Below are positions 10,522-20,700 of a stretch of DNA of 23,886 nt, piece by piece. The DNA is from Saccoglossus kowalevskii (taxonomy: Eukaryota > Hemichordata > Enteropneusta > Harrimaniidae): positions 82,511-106,396 of the forward strand of contig NW_003112467.1 of the NCBI RefSeq assembly GCF_000003605.2. The letters run 5' to 3'. Position 1 is the stretch's first letter. Each line of letters starts with the position of its first letter. The translations under genes and the position numbers were made by a program. The notes under the pieces were generated by a model. It did no database searches, was not told the origin of the DNA, and worked only from the letters and a program-made list of their open reading frames with translations.

Positions 10522-10751
10522 GCCTGTTTTAGGTCATGTTTCTAATAATTTATTGCACTATAAATCAGTTATTAGAATAATTAATTAGTAGCGTTAAATT
10601 GAATGTGTGCAATTTCAAACACAATATACATTATTGAGGTCATCGAGATCGGATAATTGATTAACAAATATTCATTGTTACAAACTAGTCAATTACGTTA
10701 CAATTTCCACTAATTGTGTAACGAACACTGCATGTCTGTGCATCATTGCTT

Positions 10752-10945
10752 CGACGAGGATTTCCGTCATCTGAGATTATTACTCTGTTATCATTGTATT
10801 GAAAATGTGCGGAGTTGACATGGCGACTTAACGAACGGGAATGTTTTCATCGGAGGTTATTAATCTACACCATTGCATTGAGCATGCGTATAGCTGACAT
10901 ACCGACGAGAATACTTTCATATGGATATAATACGCATGCGCGAAA
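10752..10945. repeat. Degenerate 71-80-bp tandem repeat, about 2.5 copies
   Basis: Copies start at CGACGAGGATTTCCGTCAT (10752), CGAACGGGAATGTTTTCAT (10832) and CGACGAGAATACTTTCAT (10903). Shared later blocks are GATTATTACTC / GGTTATTAATC, CATTGTATTGAAAATG / CATTGCATTGAGCATG and GAGTTGACATGGCG / TAGCTGACATACCG. The third copy fades by about 10945. An 88-codon minus-strand ATG frame (11094-10828) covers this repeat and is therefore doubtful as a gene. Confidence 0.65.
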
Positions 10946-13900
10946 TAAAATGGTATGACGCTACGAAGCGTATATGATATTGCATAGAGTAGATACACTA
11001 TCCTAAACGTCCAACAAGAATGATTTATGGATGAGTTGGACCAATCATCTCGCGTGTTTAATAAGTAAGGTTCTCCAGATAAACACAACCGCATGACTGG
11101 CTACATATATATGTACGATGTGAAGTAAATATTAATGATGTGCTGACTTCCGTTATGGACTGAGCCTAAAGCATTCAGCATTATTATCAAACAGAACTAG
11201 ACCATCTGTCATACGCACTAAAACTATCTATGGAATTGAGTGGCGTTCCAATGACGTATAACTGATACCCGGGAACAGTTGTTTAAGGTTATGTGCTATT
11301 TTTTTCTCTCTCGTCTGTCTGAATTGAAAGCAGCATTACGATTCTAAAGGTACGTATATGCTCTTAGAATAGGTGCGTAAATGTCGTGTTATTGTTACAC
11401 CACTGGTGAAGAAAATACATAAAACCTTTTATTTTTTTATTTATCACTACTTCCCAACATCCAGCATCGATATCCCCAAGTCACTTAAAAAAACTGAAAG
11501 GGCCTTCGTACAGTGTTCGACAACGTAACTAAAATTGATTCAACATGGTGACACTGTTAATAATTGAGAATTATAGACGAAGACAGTATTTATTTATTGT
11601 TAATACCACTTTTAACGCAATGATATCCCTGTAAACGCTATACACATTACACCGGAAATAATAAGCAACATCTCTGTGCATAACGTGCCAACCCATTTAC
11701 CGAATAATTCATAATCATTTAGTGAATGTCTTCTAAATGTATAGTTATCGACACAGAATGGAAATATGTATGAATATATTAATATAATTAAAACTTTCAG
11801 AAGTATGCTAGTTTAGATAATAGTTTTTGAGCAGTTCTATCCTGCACTTGTGGTAGTTACCACACAATCAATCAATCATTTCAGCAGCACTGTCGTGTTT
11901 GTGTCACCACCGCCTACTCCCCTAACAACATTAATACATGTAGCCAGGTAACAAATGCAATAATTGCACCGCGCTTTTAACTTCTCGTCCAGATTAACTT
12001 AATATCAGCAATAAATTTATACACAGGGATTGAATGTCCTGTAAAGTTTCACTGTAGTAATTTGGTGGTGGTCCTAATAAGCAGACGGATTAGCATTTAT
12101 TGAGTGAGAAAACCATGAATGCTCCACTTCACAATATATGTTATAACTAATTTACCTGCAGTGAAGACTGGGATTATGTGTAATACGGTGCCAGTAGATT
12201 GGTTTTAATGGCGGTGATAAATCACCACATTTGCTATACGGCGATTTCAAAGAGGGGAATTGCTACAAAGTAGAGGTCATAGGTCAAAAATATCACTCAA
12301 ACCTTCGGGGGATCCAAGAACAATACTGATTGATGTCGTGTAAAATCAAATACTAGGTACTTTGTTGAAACGTGTGGTGACTATTAAATGCATTTAATAT
12401 AATTCAATTTGTTTTATTATATTCACATAAACCCGTTTTACAATCCGTAACACTGCTTAATGGCACTAGCGTCCAATATAATGTGTTCGTCATGTAGCTT
12501 AATCGGCGGCGAATACGTTGACTTTTCCTAAAGTAACAAAATGACGCATTTTAATATGTGTACAACAGTGTGAGATTAGCAAATACCGTTGTTTAATCGC
12601 GACTTGTGAATGTTATCTGTTTTTTGAAATTGAATCCCTTTTTTCACTTTTGATTATAGAATAAAATAAATATAAAATAAAAATAATTAAAACTAATTCT
12701 ATTTTTTAGTTTTATTCAATTTAGTGCCAACAATGAACGGAAATTAATAGACCTTCTAAAACAGACAAATATACATATGCAACTAGAAGTTCAGTTTAAA
12801 AGGAAAACCTCTCTATCCTCAATGCGGAAAACACTGGGTTTAAAAAATGCATGTATAATTAAAAACAATCTCACCAAATATATGCGCGGTGTCGTAGGAG
12901 GAGTGGTAGTGGTCAGTATTTGGTTACTTGTTAGTTTTGAAAGATTCCATCTCTTTGTTTTATTAGCCTCAAATTAGTATCTAAATTGGAATTATTACAA
13001 ATGTCAAAACATTTCTAAAAGAAAGTTTGAGTATACGTGTTTGTGTTTATATTCAACTGCAAAACTACAGTGGGCTATATGAAGATGTTTAGCACTAATT
13101 GTTTAGACAATAGGTTATTTCCTAACACTAAACAACGATAATGAAGTTATTTTTTAATACTAAATAAATAGTAGATTCAATTTCTTCTATGCTCAAAGTT
13201 TGTTACGTTTAACGCTAAATAGCCATTGCACTAGGATGATTGAAATGCTTAATGTTCAAGATGTTCCCAAGCTAACTACCATAAAAATCCTGAGTAGTCC
13301 ACTGTGATTTTTAAACATGAGCAATAAACCTTACTGTAAATTGCCCATTTCTATTTTTTGCCATTTGTGGGCATCATTAATAGGATTGTGTTGGTCTCAC
13401 AGCAACCGATTGGCAAATCATTTCACAAATACCCTTCACTTATTACATTAATAACATATATCACAGGGTTGGAGAAAACGCCAAAAGAGAGAATACCCTG
13501 ACGCGCATAAACAAAAGTGGTAATGTAATGGTAAATTATTAAGGTGCAACTTTATTATTAAGAACACTTATTGAAAGAAACCATCGATACAAACCAGACT
13601 CAAATGCTACTGAATGAGTTTTTATTGTTTGATTTTTTGGCATGTGCGCATATTTCAGCACAATAGCAGTGATAATATTCCGTGTCGAAATCTGTCTACA
13701 ATTCATCGTTTTAGTATTAATCAACAATATATAACATCTTTGGTTCACTTTCAATCTGTGAAATAATATGCATAACATGCCATTTCAGCAGCGGTTTCTA
13801 TTGATCACTTGAAAACACATTTCCACGTTGAAAACCCACTAAAATATTGTTAAATCGTTAATTCTTCTAGACATCAAACATTACCCTGTAAGACACTATA

Positions 13901-14664
13901 TTCCTTTTTGTACTATGTGTCTCCGAGCAAAATTGTGAGATATCGAGAAAAGGCTTGCCATAACAAACAATTGTAAAACAGACAAAACCTGCCGTTTTCT
14001 CTTTATTTTATTCATCGATTTGCCCCAAAGGACCCAGTATTTGTAATAGATTTTCTTCATCTTCGTAACATGATATATCAAATATGTAAAAATAAAGAAA
14101 ATGACAATTTTAATATTTTTTACTACCTGAAACCATTGATAATACTATACAAGTTCGTACCCGTTTGTCTGGTTTGCATACATCTATTTTGAATGCAGTT
14201 TTCAAGAAAAATTCACAATTATACTTTTAGAAATATTTGATAAACTAAGATTTTTACGACCATGGCGACCAGATTACTGTGTACAAGCATTTTTAAACTA
14301 TAATATCCGCAAAGGGGCATAAGTAAGCTTAACAAACCTAACATTTGAAATTCTGTACCTACAATTACACCGATATGCGATATGTAGTTTAAGTTTTGTG
14401 ATAAAATAACACCTATAAATTGATTTAATTATTTTTTTAGTATTTGTGTACAGTTTTTAATGTATAATCTTCTATTTCATCACTTTCATATGAAGTGCAT
14501 TTAATCAATTCTAGTGATTTCACCATGTTTAATCACTGTGATCTTGCCAGTGATACGATAAATCCGAAATAGTATGTATTTATCTTATGAGTCACATTTC
14601 CCTTCTGTGCCGGACATATGTCAACTGCTAATCACAGATCTCATGCAGATTTATTTCCCACAAG
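10946..14664. other. Long AT-rich stretch, no supported gene
   Basis: Nothing gene-like could be supported. Small items are an AATC tetranucleotide run at 11865-11878, a palindrome GGTGAT-AA-ATCACC at 12213-12226, an A/T-only patch of AAATA steps at about 12658-12700, and a weak 32-bp duplication at 13114-13145 and 13146-13177 (GTTATTTCCTAACACTAAA against GTTATTTTTTAATACTAAA). The frames at 12777-12977, 13539-13778 and 13896-14081 are short, featureless and near chance length. Confidence 0.55.
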
Positions 14665-15770
14665 CCCATCCACATCCTTTGTTGCTAAAAGACTGCATCT
14701 GGTGTGCATTCTGGTCCATGTTTTGTTGCTGAAAATCTGTATTTGCTATGCTATTTGCTATTTTGCTATTTGCTATTTTCTGGTCAATCCTTCTTGCCGG
14801 AAGTCTGAAAGTTGTATACGTTCTGGTTCATCCCTTGTTGGTGAAAGTCTGCATTTGGCATTCATTCTGGCCCATCCTTTGTTGGTGAAATCTGCACCTG
14901 GCATGCTATCTGGTACATCCCTTGTTGGTGAAATTCTGCATCTGATATGCATTGTGGTCCATCTCTGATTGATGAATGACTTCATCTGAAAGGCATTCTG
15001 GTCCATCCTTTCCCACTGAAAGTCTGCATTTGATATGCGTTTCGGTCCATCCCTTGTTGCTGAATATCTGCACCTGGTATGCAATCTGGTACATCGCTTG
15101 TTGGTGAAATTCTGCATCTGATATGCATTGTGGTCCATCTCTGATTGATGAATGACTGCATCTGAAAGGCATTGTGGTCTATCCCTTCCTACTGAAAGTC
15201 TGTACCTGATATGCGTTTTGGTCCGACCCTTGTTGGTGAATATCTGCAACTGGTATACAATCTGGTACATCCCTTGTTGGTAAATATCTGCATCTGAAAG
15301 GCATTGTGGTCCATCTCTTTCTACTGAAAGTCTGTACCTGATATGCGTTTTGGTTCACCCCTTGTTGGTGAATATCTGCAACTGGTATACAATCTGGTAC
15401 ATCCCTTGTTGGTAAATATCTGCATCTGAAAGGCATTGTGGTCCATCTCTTTCTACTGAAAGTCTATACCTGATATGCGTTTTGGTCCATCCCTTGTTGG
15501 TGAATTTCTGCAACTGGTATACAATCTGATACATCCCTTGTTGGTAAATATCTGCACCTGGTATGCATTTTGATCCATTCCTTGTTGGTGAAATTCTGCA
15601 TCTGATATGCAATTTGGTCCATCCCTGATTAATGAATGTCTGCATCTTTTTCTGATGAAAGTCAACATCTAATATGCATTCTGGTCCATCCCCTCCTACT
15701 GAAAGTCAACATCTAATATGAATTCTGGTCCATCCCTTCTTTCTCAAAGACTGCAGCTGATATGCATTTG
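14665..15770. repeat. 44-bp minisatellite with 132-bp higher-order unit
   Basis: About 25 copies of a 43-44-bp unit. The common blocks are CTTGTTGGTGAA, TCTGCATCTGATATGCAT and TGGTCCATCC. Between about 15130 and 15560 three monomer types repeat in fixed order: one with TTCCTACTGAAAGTC, one with GGTGAATATCTGCAACTGG, and one with GGTAAATATCTGCATCTGAAA. The first type recurs at 15179, 15311 and 15443, exactly 132 bp apart. Because 132 is divisible by three, the minus strand reads as a 44-residue periodic open frame; frames of up to 165 codons result and are repeat artefacts. Early copies (14665-14830) are more diverged and include a short TTTGCTAT stutter at 14738-14779. Confidence 0.93.
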
Positions 15771-16956
15771 TCAATTGTACAATGACAAGTATGTACACGT
15801 GTAACATTTAATCTTTGCAACTGGGTGACACACAATCTCAGCAGCGACCTCGATCATGCCATGGAGGTATATTAGGAAGGAGAAACGACGCCAACTTATA
15901 TGATCTAAAAAGATTAAAAACTTTCGTTTTAAGCACTTATAATCGCACTATTACTTCCTCGAAGAGATATTTCGTTGTTTGGCGCCGTTCGTGTGTTTGT
16001 TTAACTGTCTGCCAGGAATGTTATATATAAATGTTTGGATTTGGTTGTTTTTATTTTGAAAATGATTCTTGATAGCTGAAGATGAATTGGGTAAATGTCC
16101 ATGAATGTTATTAGTAATGTTTGCCTTTGATTAATTATATTAAGTAAAAACCTGCGTCTGGTTGTGGAAATAAAAACTTACAGCGTGGGAACCTTGTTAT
16201 ATATTTTAAAGTTGTCGTGTCAAACATAGCACGTTTTATCTCCTAACTTAATGTGGGCCATTTCACCTAAATAACCGCCTAGTTAATATTTGATACCCAG
16301 TGCAATGGTGGGTGATAATTGATAATTGGTCTTTGATTCTTGAACAGGCACCTGGTTCAGCCTTAATATAAAGCAAATGTCATATTTGTTCTCCGGAACC
16401 ACTAATTATATACACTTGAAACTCTTTAACATTGATTAAGATTTCGAGTGGACTAGATAGACAATATATACATTACTATTCCCCGAATGCTGAGGACAAA
16501 TTTTGAAATCCTCTTTAATGTTTCTGGCTGAGATTTGATGCATATGTATTCCAGTAAGATGTCATTATATTTTGTTGTCATTCTATGTAAGGGTACTGCG
16601 CCACTAAACATAGAAACAATACACATGCCTGATAATGGTAATTGTATTACACTATCATACATTAGCATGAGAATAAAAAAGAAAAAAAATTATAACATTA
16701 TAAGCAACTTCCTGGGTATATGTACTGTTGATGGGGAAATTCATCTGGGCGCTCCCTATTAACCAATCAACCGTTTAAAATTTGACAATAACCATTCCAG
16801 CATACATTCATTTTTTTGAACATTTGTAGGTGCGTTCCAAGTCGCTATTGATAGGACAATATTCATTCAAATTGCCAAGGTTATACTAGTAGTAAGGTCA
16901 AGTTAATGTAAAATGTAAAGCTGTCAGTGCGTACTTAGTGGTTAGTGGTTCAACAG
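15771..16956. other. Unique sequence between two minisatellites, no supported gene
   Basis: No gene, array or element recognised. Plus-strand frames at 15815-16030 and 16535-16762 and a minus-strand frame at 16453-16668 are short, with no family motif, signal peptide or convincing splice sites. Confidence 0.55.
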
Positions 16957-17913
16957 AGAGACAACGCCACACTATGCTGTGTGCTGACAAACAATGCCAG
17001 GTGCTGCCAGACCATGCGAGGTGCTGCCAGACAATGCCTGATGATTCAGACAATGCCAGGTGTTGTCAGACCATGCGAGGTGCTGCCAGACAATGCCTGA
17101 TGATTCAGACAATGCCAGGTGTTGTCAGACCATGCTAGGTGCTGTCAGACAATGCCTGATGCTTCAGACAATGCCATGTGTTGCTAGATAATGCCTTGTG
17201 CTTCAGACAATGCCTGGTGTTGTCAGACAATGTTAGGTGCTGCTAGACAATGCCAGGTGTTGTCAGACAATGCCTTGTACTTTAGACAATGCCAGGTGTT
17301 GTCAGACAATGTTAGGTGCTGCTAGACAATGCCAGGTGTTGCCAGACAATGCCTTCTGCTTCAGACAATGCCTTGTGCTTCAGACAATGCCAGGTGTTGT
17401 CAGACAATGTTAGGTGCTGCTAGACAATTCCAGATGTTGTCAGACAATGCCTTGTGCTTCAGACAATGCCAGGTGTTGTCAGACAATGTTAGGTGCTGAT
17501 AGACAATGCCAGGTGTTGCCAGACAATGCCTTCTGCTTCAGACAATGCCTTGTGCTTCAGACAATGCCAGGTGTTGTCAGACAATGTTAGGTGCTGCTAG
17601 ACAATTCCAGGTGTTGTCAGACAATGCCTTGTGCTTCAGACAATGCCAGGTGATGTCAGACAATGTTAGGTGCTGCTAGACAATGCCAGGTGTTGTCAGA
17701 CAATGCCAGGTGTTGTCAGACAATGCCAGGTGTTTCGAGACTATGCTGGGTACTGCCAAACAATGCCTAATGCTTCAGATAATGTCAGGTGTTGTCAGAC
17801 AATGCCAGGTGTTGTCAGACAATGCCAGGTGTTTCGAGACTATGCTGGGTACTGCCAAACAATGCCTAATGCTTCAGATAATGTCAGGTGCTGCCAGACC
17901 ATGCTGGCAGTGC
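16957..17913. repeat. 19/20-bp minisatellite with three higher-order periods
   Basis: Roughly 47 copies of AGGTGTTGTCAGACAATGCC (20 bp), mixed with a 19-bp variant TTGTGCTTCAGACAATGCC. Three domains differ in how the variants are ordered. About 17000-17120 repeats a 3-monomer, 59-bp unit (20+20+19, marked by CCTGATGATTC). About 17354-17630 repeats a 9-monomer, 177-bp unit (marker TTCTGCTTC at 17354 and 17531). About 17728-17890 repeats a 5-monomer, 99-bp unit (marker AGGTGTTTCGAGACTATGC at 17728 and 17827). The edges decay gradually. Cysteine-rich open frames across the array are repeat readings; the longest begin at GTG rather than ATG. Confidence 0.95.
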
Positions 17914-18339
17914 CGGGCGCTCCCGCTAATGGCAGTTATCAGCTAGTACATTTCCATCAAAGACATTGTGGGTATTAACTATTAACTATTACAATTGCAT
18001 GTCATCATGGCACGCATAGTGGTTATATAATAAAATAATGCTTAACATTCTACAGTTGTTTGAAAATTCACAGCTATTGTTAACGTGTAGTTGTAATACT
18101 GCACGCAATCAGCTGTTAATCCCCAGTAATTCGCACGCAACGAAAATTAATTTGACAAACTCTAAATAATATATGTTTCTTCTGAATTTTTAATAATCCA
18201 ATCTCACTATACAATTAGTTGACCTTATGTGACCTATGATATAGCAAATATAGTCAATTAATCATTTACGCCACCACGTAATTTCATTATCAGATAACGA
18301 GATGAAAAAAACGCATTGCCCACATTTGTTACGTATGCT
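17914..18339. other. Unique AT-rich spacer
   Basis: No repeat or gene is visible between the 19/20-bp array and the promoter-like patch that follows. Confidence 0.6.
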
Positions 18340-18445
18340 CTGATTGGATATTACATGGAATATTGCCCGTCTATCACATGGATGACGTCACTGAAACTAC
18401 TGCGCATAACAGATTTCCCTTCGCTACACCGCGGTTTTAGTAACC
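18340..18445 (+). promoter_or_regulatory. Promoter-like patch: inverted CCAAT box and full CRE
   Basis: CTGATTGGAT at 18340-18349 matches an inverted CCAAT (NF-Y) box. TGACGTCA at 18383-18390 is a perfect cAMP-response element, followed by GCGCATAAC and a CpG-containing stretch (TCGCTACACCGCGG). No TATA box is obvious. The spacing to the ATG at 18446 (about 55 bp after the CRE) would leave a short leader. Such site clusters are typical of animal core promoters, but each site alone could occur by chance and transcription is inferred, not seen. Confidence 0.3.
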
Positions 18446-18529
18446 ATGGCTACCGTGATGCTGTCCTGGCCGCTGTTGCTTTCGGCGTACTTTCAAGGTT
18501 TTTTGAGGAAATTTAGCCATCTGAAATAG
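18446..18529 (+). CDS. Candidate short secreted peptide or first exon
   Basis: An ATG in strong context (AACCATGG, with G at +4) opens 27 codons to a TAG at 18527-18529. The start was chosen because it is the ATG with the best context and directly follows the promoter-like patch. The peptide begins MATVMLSWPLLLSAYF: a hydrophobic run of about twelve residues after a short N-terminus, as in a signal peptide, followed by a basic stretch (FLRKF). The local base composition is richer in G and C than the flanks. If the frame were a first exon, the only donor nearby is the weak CAAG/GTTTTT at about 18496. I recognise no family. It may be a small secreted or leader peptide, a first exon with an unrecognised donor, or a chance frame; chance is the safest reading for a frame this short. 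Confidence 0.18.
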   Translation: MATVMLSWPLLLSAYFQGFLRKFSHLK

Positions 18530-18956
18530 ACAGCAAACGGGCCATAATGGATAATAAGATAATCCGTTTTGATGTCAATTCTTTATATGAAGCAAAAAAA
18601 TGTACAGCGAAGCCGTCACTGAAACTTCGCAACCAGGATCGCAGCCAGAACCGCAACTCTACGCCTAGTTTTTATGCGGGGGGGGGGGGGCATCGGCGGG
18701 TATCTAGTGTTTAAATAGACAAATACATGCCTGAAGAATATTAATTGCTCATTCAAATTGCGCCAAAGACCTTTATTTCACCGATATCAGTAGAATAAAT
18801 CAAAAAAACTATACAAATTGACATTTACGTACATTACCAGTTATACGGAAAGCACTGCTCAGTTCAGCACAGTTTGAGGCGTGATCTATTCAGAATTTGT
18901 CAAGAGCAATTATCAATGGCATTATCAACAAATATTACCTAACAAACATGTATTAT
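18530..18956. other. Unique sequence with poly-G run
   Basis: A run of 13 G lies at 18678-18690. A hairpin GCGAAG (18607-18612) / CTTCGC (18625-18630) has a 12-base loop. Nothing coding could be supported. Confidence 0.6.
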
Positions 18957-19286
18957 TATGAGTTACCAGTGACTGTGTCTGCAGCAACTATATGTGGCCA
19001 ATTCATGTGTTAGCAGCAACTATGTGTTGCAAGTTACCTTGTTGGCAGCAACTATGTGTTGCAAGTTAGTGTGTTTACTGAAGCCAGTTGAAAAACCGAG
19101 CCCAAAAAGGTTGACGTTAAAAATTGGTGTTTTTCTTCAAAAATGACCTGAATGTTGCCTAAACCGTCCGAAAATATCAAAATTGTGAATGTGGATATAA
19201 ACATCGGTGCATACCATTATACTAGTATTTCAATTGTGGAAATAACCCTGGCTGTGTTAGTTGCAATTATGTGTCGACAGTTACTG
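18957..19286. repeat. 32-bp tandem repeat with one displaced copy
   Basis: Three contiguous 32-bp copies lie at 18977-19008, 19009-19040 and 19041-19072, with the core GCAGCAACTATGTGTTGCA and a partial copy before them (GAGTTACCAGTGACTGT). A further 32-bp copy (GTTAGTTGCAATTATGTGTC to TTACTGT) lies at 19255-19286, separated by 182 bp of unrelated sequence. The core contains a small inverted repeat, GCAACTATGTGTTGC. Confidence 0.8.
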
Positions 19287-20269
19287 TGTAATCATCTTAT
19301 TAAACGAATCATTTAACCATTAGTTCACTTAAATTCATTTCCCAAAATACATTACTAATCATTCACTGATTGTTATCAGTTTTCAGTTCAATAATTGGTA
19401 ATATAATTCATACGTGTCTGCAACTTTCTTGTAATAGTCTGGTCATATGATCAATTATATAATATTGTCGACATCATCGATATAATTTAACGGTAGAATT
19501 CAAAGGCAGACCGAGGAAAAAAAACGAGTAATTTATAGGTCATTTGTGTGATGAAAGTAATTAAAAACGGTGTATAGAATAGTCGGAATATATAAACAAA
19601 AAAAATAACCCCTTAGACAGCATTGGTACACCATATGTTTATTCGCCTGTATCTAAGCTCTCAGATGCTATAAAGGTTGTTACAGTAGCACGTTTAGCTA
19701 CTTTTAGAGAATTTGTCTGAAACACAAATAATTTGTAATTAAATTTTTCCTGATAATCAACAGATAATTAATTACTGTCTGGTGAAATGCACACGGCACG
19801 CACATTCATGTTACCATAATTTATGTATAATTAACGCACTTCTGATATCACTTGTTCGTAGAGCTGGAGCCTTCACGTTGCCTTCTCTGCGTCCGGGGGG
19901 GGTATGCGCCGCTGTTTCGGCTCCTATTTCCACGGCCGAGTTGATCCTTTCCCCTTATTTTTAAGATTTATGACATTTATTTGTTAGCCAAATGCGTCCT
20001 CAATATCGATCTCAGTTTTGAAATGGTCATTTGCGTCCGCCCACATATTAAAACAAGGCGCTTGCGAATTGGATGACGCTGAACTTTGTCGTTAATATTA
20101 ATCGGAAGTAACACTCACATGAAAATGCCATTTCTGGATATGAATTATAACATTCATTTTCATTTATAAAAATGTATAAAATCAGTCCACCTTAATAAAT
20201 ATATGATGCATGGAAAGCGTGAATCAAGTATTAAACTAAACTCGTGGAACTAGACAAAGATATCTTTTT
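19287..20269. other. Unique sequence with a CpG-dense patch
   Basis: Mostly AT-rich and featureless. About 19855-19945 stands out, with high G+C, around ten CpG steps and a run of 8 G at 19895-19902. The open frame through it (19782-19964, plus strand) begins at GTG and shows no family motif. The patch could be a CpG-rich promoter or exon remnant, or part of an unrecognised repeat. Confidence 0.45.
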
Positions 20270-20700
20270 AGTTTAAGTTTATTTATAAACGATCTCACAG
20301 AAAGACTGGTTTTGAGCACGCTGACCCACACTTTCTACCCAAAATTCCGGTTAATTTATTGTCATATGCAGATGACATTGTAATATTCTCATGTTCTAAA
20401 AAGGGCATGCAGTAATCCGTTCATGTTCTTCAAAGGTATTGCTTGAAATGAAATTTATCATAAAATTTAGATGAAACAAAAATGATGATTTTCGGCACAC
20501 AAAAAAGATTATGGAGAAGATATATACAAACTGTAGACCATTACAAATACTTGGGACTAGAAATTTAGAAATCTGGTAGTTTCAAAAATTCATGCAATGT
20601 TCTTAAAATAAAAACTGGAAAAAAAACTATTTCACAAGCAGTAACAAACGAATAGCGTATACCACCTAACAATATACAAATTTTAAGAAAAAATAAAATA
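20270..20700 (+). mobile_element. Decayed non-LTR (LINE) reverse transcriptase fragment
   Basis: A remnant of the palm and thumb region of a retrotransposon reverse transcriptase, the enzyme that copies LINE RNA into the genome. In order: LSLFINDL at 20273-20296 (the motif before the catalytic core), the catalytic box YADD at 20365-20376 within LLSYADDIVIFS, then KKGMQ, then NLDETKMMIFG at about 20467-20499, and DHYKYLGLEI at 20536-20565 followed by SGSF. YADD and this spacing are characteristic of LINE enzymes, as is the YLG motif. The first block is in a different frame from the rest (shift near 20343-20350), and in-frame stops occur at 20413, 20449, 20461, 20566 and 20653. The copy is 5'-truncated: endonuclease and fingers are absent, and no 3' tail is identifiable. 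It is therefore dead. Clade assignment (Jockey/CR1-like rather than RTE) is a guess. Confidence 0.88.

Noticed and set aside
10828-11094. Minus-strand 88-codon ATG frame
   Set aside because: It runs across the degenerate 71-80-bp tandem repeat and shows no recognisable domain.
14773-15270. 165-codon minus-strand frame, the longest in the window
   Set aside because: It lies wholly within the 44-bp minisatellite; openness follows from the 132-bp period being divisible by three.
17670-17978. 102-codon cysteine-rich frame
   Set aside because: It reads the 19/20-bp minisatellite and starts at GTG, not ATG.
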